From Candidatus Sericytochromatia bacterium (GTDB lineage: Bacteria > Cyanobacteriota > Sericytochromatia > UBA7694): a DNA stretch of 64,000 nucleotides. Below are positions 50,294 to 58,600 of the stretch, in pieces; position 1 is the first letter of the stretch; each line of letters starts with the position of its first letter. The notes beneath the pieces are model-generated. The model did not search any database. It was not told the DNA's origin and was given only the letters and a program-made list of their open reading frames with translations. The stretch lies in assembly GCA_018780035.1 (NCBI GenBank), contig JADMKE010000037.1, forward strand, positions 1 through 64,000. The letters run 5' to 3'. Made by a program: the position numbers and the translations under genes.

Positions 50294-51468
50294 GTAGTAC
50301 TACACACGCTATCCACTACGAAAAGAAACATCTTCCGGCTTCGGCTGGAACCCTGGGCTGGGGTGTCTTGATCGCCGGTCTGGCGGTTGCGGGCGCGTCT
50401 TTTGCCATGGATCCCATGCGGGCCAAATACAGCAGCATTATGCTGTTTATGTTCTTGGCTGGGGTGGGGATTTGTTCTCTGTTTATGGTCTCAATTGAAT
50501 ACCTTGCTGGTGCTGTCTGGAGCACGCCGCTGCGCCGCGTGTTTGAAATTTTGGCTTCCAGCCTGCTGTTTTTACCGCTTTTTGCGCTGCCGATTCTGCC
50601 GTTTATGCAGGAGCTCTATCTTTGGACCCACAAAACCGACGATATTCTGGCACGCAAAGCGGCTTATCTGAACCAGCCTTTCTTTTTGATCCGCCTGGCT
50701 TTGATCCTGGGGATTTGGATTCTGTTTTACAAGCTCTTTACGGGCCGTTCGTATAAACAGGACGAAACCCGCGATCAGGACCTGACCCGCAAGAATGTTA
50801 AACTGTCTGCGGTTTTTATTCCGGTTTTCGGAATTTCAATTACCGCTCTGTCGATTGACTTTTTGATGAGTTTGGAGCCCCACTGGTTCTCCACCATGTT
50901 CGGTGTGAACTTCTTTGCGGGTTCTTTGGTGGCCGCTCTGGGCGTGATCACCATTACTGTGATTCTGCTGAACGAAAATGGCTACCTTGTCAAAGGAATT
51001 ATTGGCGATCACTATTACAGTCTCGGTTTTGGTATGTTTGCTGGTTGCGTCTTCTGGACCTATACCGCTTTCAGTCAAGGCATGTTGATCTGGTATGCCA
51101 ACCTGCCCGAAGAAACCCCCTGGTTCTTGAACCGCTGGGAAGGCAGTTGGAAAGTCATCACCATCGCTCTTTTGCTTGTGCATTTTATTGGCCCTCTGTT
51201 TGGGCTGATTCAGCGCAAGAACAAACGCAACCCCAGCCGCATGATCTTTATGGCTGCCTGGGTGATCTTTGCCCATGTGCTCGATCTGTATTGGATTGTG
51301 GTGCCCGTCTTCCAGCCCGAAGGGCCCTCCCTGCGGTTGACCGAATTCGGTTTCATTGCAATTGCAATCGGTTTCCTGATTGTGCTGGTGACCCAGCAGG
51401 CCAAAAAGAAAAACCTCGTGGCAGTGGGCGATCCCAAACTGCAACGTGGTTTGGCATTCCGTCTCTAG
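50290..51468 (+). CDS. actF: Alternative complex III NrfD-like membrane subunit ActF
   Basis: 392 residues with about ten membrane helices, the second NrfD-like fold protein of ACIII. Segments such as FAMDPMRAKYSSIMLFMFLAGVGICSLFMVSIEYLAGAVW near the start and SIDFLMSLEPHWFSTMFGV mid-protein are typical of ActF. LYWIVVPVF lies near the C-terminus. It usually lacks the quinol-binding residues of ActC and may take part in proton conduction. The start overlaps the ActDE stop by 4 bases. Confidence 0.95.
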   Translation: MSSTTHAIHYEKKHLPASAGTLGWGVLIAGLAVAGASFAMDPMRAKYSSIMLFMFLAGVGICSLFMVSIEYLAGAVWSTPLRRVFEILASSLLFLPLFALPILPFMQELYLWTHKTDDILARKAAYLNQPFFLIRLALILGIWILFYKLFTGRSYKQDETRDQDLTRKNVKLSAVFIPVFGISITALSIDFLMSLEPHWFSTMFGVNFFAGSLVAALGVITITVILLNENGYLVKGIIGDHYYSLGFGMFAGCVFWTYTAFSQGMLIWYANLPEETPWFLNRWEGSWKVITIALLLVHFIGPLFGLIQRKNKRNPSRMIFMAAWVIFAHVLDLYWIVVPVFQPEGPSLRLTEFGFIAIAIGFLIVLVTQQAKKKNLVAVGDPKLQRGLAFRL

Positions 51469-51481
51469 GAGTTAAACGACA

Positions 51482-52303
51482 ATGACTTTTATCAATAGTC
51501 CGATTACACAGCGTTTATCTGCCGCTTGTCTGGCGCTGGCCCTTGTAGCAGGTGTTTCTCATCTGAGTGGCGGTGGACAGGCTTTGGCGGATGCTGCGCT
51601 TTTAAAACAGGTGCAACCCTCTGATGCCTTGGTCAAAGAGGGCCAGAAATTGTTCATGAAGAACAATTGCAATTCCTGTCATGGAGACAATGGCAAAGGT
51701 GATGGATTGGCGGCAGCAGCCCTCAACCCCAAACCCCGGAATTTTCATGCCAACGCCGCTTGGAAAAACGGAACTTCATTTGCGGGTCTGTACAAGACCC
51801 TCGAAGAAGGCATTCCCGGTGGAGCGATGTCGGCTTATGGCCATGTTTCTGCCAAAGATCGGGTTGCCATTATTACCTATATTCGCAGCTTGAATAAAGC
51901 GATTTATCCAGCCATTGCTGAAACCGAAGTGAATAAACTCGATCAGCAATATGGTTTGGCCAAAGCGCTGGCTTCCGGTGGCAAGGCCCAGATCATTCCG
52001 GTCTCGCTTGCGATTAGCAAATTGGTAGAAGAATCTGCAGCAGAACGGCAAAAAGTTGAAAAAGCCTTGGCTCAAGTCAAAAAAGACAGCAGCCCTGGTG
52101 CTTTGCTCTTTCAATCTGCTGCTTATGATCATGAGCGGGCATTGACTGCTCTGCATCATTCGCGCACCTGGAAAGCCAATAGCTCGGAATTGGCCAAGTT
52201 GGCCATGTCGGATGCTGCCCACAATGGTTTTAAAGCCAAAGTCCGGACTTTTTCCGGTCAGCAGTGGCAGCAATTGTTTGATTATTTGAAGAAAGTCTTG
52301 TGA
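51482..52303 (+). CDS. Periplasmic cytochrome c with helical C-terminal extension
   Basis: 273 residues with a signal peptide (about 1-37, ending ALADA). A class I cytochrome domain has CNSCHGDNGKGDG (Cys63-His67) and a probable axial Met in GGAMSAYGHVSAKDRVAIITYIRSL. The remaining ~140 residues are helical and carry no second heme motif. Placed 13 bases after actF, it may accept electrons from ACIII and carry them to a terminal oxidase, or be an extra subunit. Its stop codon abuts the folded RNA region. Confidence 0.88.
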   Translation: MTFINSPITQRLSAACLALALVAGVSHLSGGGQALADAALLKQVQPSDALVKEGQKLFMKNNCNSCHGDNGKGDGLAAAALNPKPRNFHANAAWKNGTSFAGLYKTLEEGIPGGAMSAYGHVSAKDRVAIITYIRSLNKAIYPAIAETEVNKLDQQYGLAKALASGGKAQIIPVSLAISKLVEESAAERQKVEKALAQVKKDSSPGALLFQSAAYDHERALTALHHSRTWKANSSELAKLAMSDAAHNGFKAKVRTFSGQQWQQLFDYLKKVL

Positions 52304-52472
52304 TCGGAGAGCCGGACTCTGTCGGTTTCTGAGGGTATGTTATAATTCAGATACCGTTTTTACAATTGGTAGAGCAAGGGATTTAATGCCTGTTTTATTA
52401 ATTGTTGTACCTTCTGAAGCAAAGGCGACAGAGTCTGGTACCGATCCCCCCGGCCACCTGCTTCAGGACCGG
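52302..52472 (+). ncRNA. Candidate structured RNA between the ACIII operon and the phosphatase gene
   Basis: A long-range stem pairs 52311-52324 with 52426-52439 (14 pairs, two of them G-U), extended by GATCGG (52302-52307) with CCGATC (52441-52446). Inside are hairpins GGTAT/ATACC (52334-52338 with 52351-52355), ACAAT/ATTGT (52362-52366 with 52401-52405) and CCTT/AAGG (52410-52413 with 52422-52425). The last loop, CTGAAGCA (52414-52421), is complementary to TGCTTCAG (52459-52466), a possible pseudoknot. A CCGG...CCGG hairpin ends it. I could not match a known family. Fold by inspection only. Confidence 0.4.
52338..52346 (+). promoter_or_regulatory. Possible extended -10 promoter upstream of PP2C
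   Basis: TGTTATAAT identical to the box upstream of the sensor kinase at 38070, with no clear -35. It lies inside the folded region, so either it drives the phosphatase gene with a ~158-base leader or the match is accidental. Confidence 0.4.
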
Positions 52473-52510
52473 AATAAATCTATGTTTTGCTGAATGAGTG
52501 AGGAGTAAAC

Positions 52511-53260
52511 GTGGTAAAAGCGGCTGGAGTCACAGATGTAGGTAAAGTTCGACAGATCAACCAGGACAGTTTTCAAATCCTGGAGGATCAACATATATAT
52601 ATCGTTGCTGACGGTATGGGGGGGCACGCTGCTGGTGATCAAGCCAGCAAAATTGCCGTCAAAACCATTAACGAAATCCTGTCTGCTTACGATTTTTCCA
52701 CAGAAGCACTTGATGCAGAAGAAAACAGCCCTTTGGCGATTGAAGAGTTGATCCGCTATGCCCTTCAGGAAGCCAATGAGCAAATTCTTTTGGCCTCACT
52801 CAGCAATCAGCATTTACAGGGCATGGGTACAACTGCGATTGTGGCCATCGCCTACAATGGCAGCGTCTTTATTGGCCACGTCGGAGACAGCCGGACCTAT
52901 TTGGTGCGCAATCAACAATTGTCACAACTCACTGAGGACCATTCGGTGGTACAGCAATTGGTTCGGGCCGGTGCCATTTCTGAAGAAGAGGCAGCTGTAC
53001 ATCCTTATAAAAACGTGATTACCCGCTGTTTGGGTATGCAGGCCAATGTTGAACCCGATACGATGGAATTAATCTTACAGCCAGGAGACCGCATTCTGAT
53101 GTGTTCAGATGGTCTTTCCAATATGGTCAGCAATGCGACGATGCAGGAAGTGGTCTCTGCTCATGACGAGCCTTTGCCCGCCTGTGAGAAATTGATCTCT
53201 CTTGCCAATGAAAATGGTGGTACTGACAATATTACCGTTGTTTTGCTTTATAACGACTAA
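52511..53260 (+). CDS. PP2C-family Ser/Thr protein phosphatase
   Basis: 249 residues, a bacterial PP2C catalytic domain with no extra modules. Metal-binding motifs: VRQINQDSF (about 13-21), VADGMGGHAAGD (about 33-44), VGDSRTYLV, and DGLSNMVS plus GGTDNITVVL near the C-terminus. It dephosphorylates Ser/Thr residues with Mn2+/Mg2+ and should oppose the kinase encoded 48 bases downstream. A GTG start with GAGGAG upstream is well supported. Confidence 0.95.
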   Translation: MVKAAGVTDVGKVRQINQDSFQILEDQHIYIVADGMGGHAAGDQASKIAVKTINEILSAYDFSTEALDAEENSPLAIEELIRYALQEANEQILLASLSNQHLQGMGTTAIVAIAYNGSVFIGHVGDSRTYLVRNQQLSQLTEDHSVVQQLVRAGAISEEEAAVHPYKNVITRCLGMQANVEPDTMELILQPGDRILMCSDGLSNMVSNATMQEVVSAHDEPLPACEKLISLANENGGTDNITVVLLYND

Positions 53261-53308
53261 AGTGGTGAAAATGCGGACCCAAATTCTGATTCAGAAGCCT
53301 CTGCGCGA

Positions 53309-55594
53309 ATGACACAAAAAAGCCTGATCTTGGGTAAGTATGAGGTTCTTGAGGAGATTGGTCGTGGTGGCATGGGCGTTGTCTACCGAGCCAAAGACAT
53401 CCGAATTGACCGAATTGTGGCGATCAAAGAACTCTTGATCAATCCTGCTTTGGTCAAAGCGGCAGAAGAGATCATTGCCCGTTTTCACCGCGAGGCCCAA
53501 ACGGCGGGAAGTCTTCAACATCCCAATATTGTCACCATTCACGATTTCGGTGAAGACAGTGGCAAACACTATATCGCCATGGAATTCATTGAGGGCAAAA
53601 ACCTCAAAGAATATATGGAAGATGGCCATCTCTTTAGCAAAGATCAGCTCTATGATATCTTGATCCAGATTTGCGAGGGCTTGCAACATGCCCACGAACG
53701 CAAAATTGTCCACCGCGATATCAAACCTGACAATATCTCGATCACCTCCAAAGGCGTGGTCAAAATTACCGACTTCGGGATTGCCCGCATGTCGACCAAC
53801 AATCCCATGATGCAGATGACCCAAGATGGCACCATGTTGGGCACCTTGGGGTATATCTCGCCCGAACAATTGCAAAACTCCAGTGCCGTTGATCACCGTG
53901 CCGATCTCTTCTCTTTGGGCGCGATGATGTATGAACTCTATACCAGTAAATTGCCCTTTGACGGTGGCAATTTGGGCGCGACCATTCTCAAGATTGTTTC
54001 AGAAGATCCTGTTCCCCCTTCCCGCTTGAATCCCGACGTGGATCCGCGCATGGAAGCGATCATCATGAAGGCCCTGCAAAAATTGCCCGATTACCGCTAT
54101 CAGAGCGCCGGTGAAATTGTCGAAGCTTTAAAACAATTGAAGTCTGGGGCCAATGCACAACAAGATTCATCCAGTGCCTCGGGCATGGTGGTGTGTCCCT
54201 GCGACAAGAAAAACATGATCTTTGCAGGGGCCAAATTCTGCCCCTATTGCGGCTTGAATCTGGATCAAATGCCCGCTCCTGCCCAAGCCAGTGCTGGTGT
54301 GACCGTGACCACCCCCAAGCCCCAACAAGATGTGGCTTTTGATCGCAATGCGGCCATGAAGCAGGATATGTTCCGCTCAGCCGAACCCGCAGCGACCCCC
54401 GCTCCACCCAAACCTGAAAAGCCCAATGCCTTCCGTTCACGGCTCTCTCATTTGATTGAATTGGCCACCACTTACCAGAGCAATCCCAAGGCTGCAGGCA
54501 TGGGCGCAAGCTTCACCCGTGCCAAAGAGAGCCGCGAAGACACCTCCGCAGAATCTCCGACCTCGCGCCGCACCTTCCAAAACCCCGTTGTGTCACAGCG
54601 CTCCACCCTGGAGACGGCCAGCCCTTTTGCCCATTTAAATATGGGCACGACCCATGCCGCTACATCCTCTCCCACGATGCGGGCCACCCACCCCGGCGAT
54701 ATCGGCGGGCTGGGCAACGAAGAGGTCCCCAATTCTTCTTTGCAGGTGCGCTTTAGCCATAAAATTGGCCAGGTCGGGGCAGGCAAAGGGCAGTTTTATC
54801 AGCCCCGTGGCTTGGCGATTAACCAAGGCATGATCTTTGTTGCCGACACCCAGAATCAGCGCATTCAGGTCTTTAGCAAAATTGGCGATTGGCAATACCT
54901 GATTCGCTCCAGCAGCCAGCAGGAATACCTCAAAGCCCCTTGTAATGTGGCCGTGAGCAAACAGGGCCAGATCTATGTCGTCGATTCCGGCACCTGTCGG
55001 ATTGCGGTCTTTGATCAATCGGGTCGTTTTCTCAAGGCTTTTGGTTCCACAGGCAAAGCCAAAGGGGAATTTTCAAATCCCTATGGCATTGCGGTCTCTT
55101 CCAAAGATGAAATCTATGTGGCAGATACCGAAAACTCCCGCATTCAGGTGCTCGACAGCAATGGCCAGGTCTCCAAGATCTTTGGCCGTCCGGGCACCCG
55201 CCCCGGTGAGTTTAAAACCCCTTATGCGATTGCGCTGGACGCCAAAGACAATCTCTATGTCTTGGATTATGGCATTCCCCGTATTCAGGTGCTCGACCGC
55301 CACGGCATCTGCCGCCTGGAGTTTGGCAAACGCGGCGTGCGCGACGGTGAGTTCAGCATTCCCCGTGGCATTGCCGTGGATATCCGGGGCCGGATCTACG
55401 TGGCGGATACCCTCAACCACCGGGTGCAGGTCTTTAACCCCAAAGGCGAGTTTATTGAAGCCTTCGGCACCAAGGGCCGTGGGCCCAACGACTTCTGGGG
55501 CCCTGAGAGTATTTCCGTCAGCGAAGAAGGCGAAATCTTTGTGCTCGACAAAGGCAATTCCCGCATTCAGGTTTTGACCAGCGGTAATTTTTAA
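53309..55594 (+). CDS. Ser/Thr protein kinase with zinc ribbon and NHL beta-propeller
   Basis: 761 residues. The Hanks-type kinase domain (about 9-275) has G-loop GRGGMG, Lys40, catalytic HRDIKPDN (Asp137) and DFG at 155-157. A zinc ribbon with CPC (Cys296/298) and CPYC (Cys311/314) follows. After a Ser/Thr/Pro-rich linker (~320-475) come about six NHL repeats forming a propeller to the C-terminus (QFYQPRGLAINQG, IYVADTENSRIQVL, IYVADTLNHRVQVF). Unlike PASTA kinases it has no membrane helix, so the propeller must sense or bind something in the cytoplasm. It should be opposed by the adjacent PP2C. Confidence 0.94.
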   Translation: MTQKSLILGKYEVLEEIGRGGMGVVYRAKDIRIDRIVAIKELLINPALVKAAEEIIARFHREAQTAGSLQHPNIVTIHDFGEDSGKHYIAMEFIEGKNLKEYMEDGHLFSKDQLYDILIQICEGLQHAHERKIVHRDIKPDNISITSKGVVKITDFGIARMSTNNPMMQMTQDGTMLGTLGYISPEQLQNSSAVDHRADLFSLGAMMYELYTSKLPFDGGNLGATILKIVSEDPVPPSRLNPDVDPRMEAIIMKALQKLPDYRYQSAGEIVEALKQLKSGANAQQDSSSASGMVVCPCDKKNMIFAGAKFCPYCGLNLDQMPAPAQASAGVTVTTPKPQQDVAFDRNAAMKQDMFRSAEPAATPAPPKPEKPNAFRSRLSHLIELATTYQSNPKAAGMGASFTRAKESREDTSAESPTSRRTFQNPVVSQRSTLETASPFAHLNMGTTHAATSSPTMRATHPGDIGGLGNEEVPNSSLQVRFSHKIGQVGAGKGQFYQPRGLAINQGMIFVADTQNQRIQVFSKIGDWQYLIRSSSQQEYLKAPCNVAVSKQGQIYVVDSGTCRIAVFDQSGRFLKAFGSTGKAKGEFSNPYGIAVSSKDEIYVADTENSRIQVLDSNGQVSKIFGRPGTRPGEFKTPYAIALDAKDNLYVLDYGIPRIQVLDRHGICRLEFGKRGVRDGEFSIPRGIAVDIRGRIYVADTLNHRVQVFNPKGEFIEAFGTKGRGPNDFWGPESISVSEEGEIFVLDKGNSRIQVLTSGNF

Positions 55595-55646
55595 GCCCCG
55601 AGCCGGGTCTGCCCTTGTGAGCAATGAGAACCAGACTGTGTCCCGT

Positions 55647-55675
55647 CCCCGCCAGATGTTCTCTGGCGGGGTTTT
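55647..55675 (+). terminator. Terminator after the kinase gene
   Basis: A perfect 10-bp stem (CCCCGCCAGA with TCTGGCGGGG, 55647-55656 and 55662-55671), a 5-base loop, then TTTT. It stands between convergent genes, 6 bases from the stop of the large subtilase gene. Confidence 0.8.
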
Positions 55676-55680
55676 GGGGG

Positions 55681-58600
55681 TTAGTCGAATTTGTAGACTT
55701 TGGAAGGCGTATTGTAGCCTTCGCTGCCATAATAATTGGAGACAGCCAAAAGGTATTCTTGATCTCCCACAGAGAGAAATTCCCAGTGGATATTGCCATC
55801 GCTCAAGAGTGTGCGGTAGAGCTGAAAGTCGGTTCCTTCCCAGCGATAAATGCGTGAGGCCTGTTCATAACTGGCCACGATCAGATGAGGCACATCATTC
55901 ACTTCAAAATATTCCCAGTCCGTCGCTTTTGAGGTGGTTATGTTTTGAAAAGGCTCAAACTGACTGCCACTCCAGCGATAAATCACCGAAGTGCCAGTCT
56001 GGTTGGCAATATTGGTGCCAAAATTGGCCACCGCTAGAAAGTGTTGATTGCCAATTGAAAAGGCTTCCCAATCATAAGCATTAACAGTGGGAATGGCCTG
56101 AAAATTGACAAATTGAGCCCCATTCCATTTAAAGATATGCGAGGTGGTATTGGCATTGCCCCCATAATAAGCAGCATAAGAAGCCAGAGCCAGAAAAGAC
56201 TCATTGCCAATTTGAAAGGCTTTCCAACGGAATCCACCCGTGGTTGGAATGGATTGGTATTGCACAAATTGGCTGCCATTCCATTTATATATCACAGAAG
56301 TGAGGTCTGGGCCGCGATTCCAGAAATGGGTAACGGCCAAATAGTGTTCCCCATTGATAACAAAGTGCTCAGCATCGGTGGCTCCTTCGGTAGTGAGACT
56401 TTGGAGAAGTTCAAATTGTGTGCCATTCCATTTGTGGATTTGAGAATCGAGCAGGTGATTGCCACTGGCCCCGTCATAATTATTGATCAGGGCGAGATAA
56501 GCGTCATTGCCGATCTGAAAGGGTTCTACATCATAAGCGCCGAGTGAAGGCAAGGCTTGAAAAGGCATAAACTGGCTATTTTGCCAGCGATAGATATCCG
56601 AAGTGATGCTGTGAGACGTGCCATTGTAATAATTGGCAAAGGCAAGATAGCGCTGGTTATCGATGGCAAAAGAAGCGCTGCCCAGAGCCGCATGGGTGGT
56701 CAAAGACTGCACTTCTTGCAAAGGTGGCAGAGCAAGGACTTCAATCGCCTCTTCGAGGGTGACCGAGCTACCTGCAAGTTGAATCAACACATTTTTGATT
56801 CCCGGAGTGAGGCTGGTCGGAATGCCAAAAGAGATATAGTTTTGGGCGATTTCACGAATGGGGACTTCTTCATCATCGATTTTGATCACGACTTGAGAGA
56901 GGTCGGGAGCTTCAATGCCAATGCCCACCAATTTACTGGGATTGACACGTACTTTTTTCTCATCGCGTGTGACCCAAACGGAGATATGGGGTGGGGCATT
57001 CACAGGGGGAGCAGCAGCGATAGACTGAATGGTTAAACTGCCCGTACCACCTTCTGCTTTGACCGAAAAATTCGCACCTGTGGCTCCTCCTCCTGCTTGG
57101 GTGTATTGGCTGGCAAAATCGCCTGGGCTAATCACGCTTGGGCCAGTAATCCCACTCTGAAAAGCAATTTGATAATCAAAACTGGCAGATACTTGGCCAG
57201 GAGCGACTTTGAGCTTGACATACGTGCCGTCGTTGCGGATATCCAGAATTTGATTGGCAGAGATAGGCACGGTTTTATCTCCAGGCAAAGAAACAGGCGT
57301 TGGAGCCGTCGATTTTACGTGTTTAAACACAAGTTTGATCGGCACAACATTGGTGCCTGTGCGGAGATCTGCCACCAGATTTTGGCCTTCGAGTTCCAGC
57401 TCAAAGCCATTTTTTGCTTCCGGGTTGGCCGAGTAGGTGACTTTGGAGAGCTGGGGTTTGAAGGCTCCGGGGTCGCTGCAGGCGTTGGCAGGGCAGATTT
57501 GGATCCCGTCCATCACTTCGATTTCTGTTTTGGCAATCTGTCTGTAACCGGCTTTGATATCGCTCCAGCCTTTGACTTTGACCAAGTTGTCAGATGCTAA
57601 ATTTGTCTTCCAGACTGTCTCGCCAATGGTTTCAAGCAGGGTTTTGCTCTTTTCTTCATTGGCTGGAGCCGGGTTAGAGCCCCCTTGAACAGATTTATTG
57701 AGTTTTAAGACCTTGCCATTTTCAACCAGGCCGAAGAATGTTTCTGCTTTGCGAGAAGAAGTTGAAACAAGTGAATGTTGGAGGGCCGCAGAAACATCTA
57801 ACATGCGCACTGGAGCCATAGAAGCTGGGAATTGGGATGTTTTATAACCCTTATTGTTTGCTGGCGCGCCAGCTTCTAATCCAGAGGCTGAAGCCTCTTT
57901 TAAAATTTGTTTGATTTGTGAGGGTGTTAATCCAGGATTTCGCGATTTAAGCAATGCCACAACACCCGTTACAAAGGGTGCCGCTGCGCTGGTTCCCAAA
58001 AATTTAGCGTTGGGCCCCAAATATTTGGCCGTATTGTCGGCATTGCCCGCTTCAGAAACATATATTTCGTCCCCTGGGGCCCAAATCAAGCCTGTTCCCC
58101 AGTTTGAAAAATCAGCAACCAATAAACCTTCTTTGGAGGGTAAGGCCAAACCTGTTGAACTGTTGATTTGACGGGTATTTGTGGGCCAAAGTGCCCCTAC
58201 AGTAATTGCTTTAGTGTGCTTTCCAGGAAAAAATCCAGTGTAATTTTCTCCTTCGTTGGCCGCTGAGGAGACAACTGTAATCCCGTTGTCTACCGCTGCA
58301 TCAATTGCAGCCATCATTCCGGACCCAGATGCATTGAAAGAAATGGGGAGTAAAAGACAGCCAAGAATAGGTATTGCAGAACAAGGCAGCCAAAAGAAAA
58401 TACCGCTATTATCCCGATCCCCCATACTGGTTCCAATGACACTTACCTTGGCTTTGGTTCTGGCATCGTCAATGGCTGTTTGTACATCCCAGTAACTGGG
58501 GGCGTGGTAGGGATAAATGTCTGCATTGGGTGCAACGCCTGCGCTTTTGGCTAGGTTTCCTTTTTCTGAAAAACCCACCATCACAGAATAATGACCGTGA

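Noticed and set aside
52355..52400. TTGGTAGAGCA looks like a tRNA D-arm
   Set aside because: No matching acceptor, anticodon or T arms, and no CCA-side pairing could be found around it.
52302..52472. 6S RNA, RNase P RNA or tmRNA
   Set aside because: The multibranch layout and short length do not fit 6S; none of the conserved RNase P or tmRNA core strings is present.
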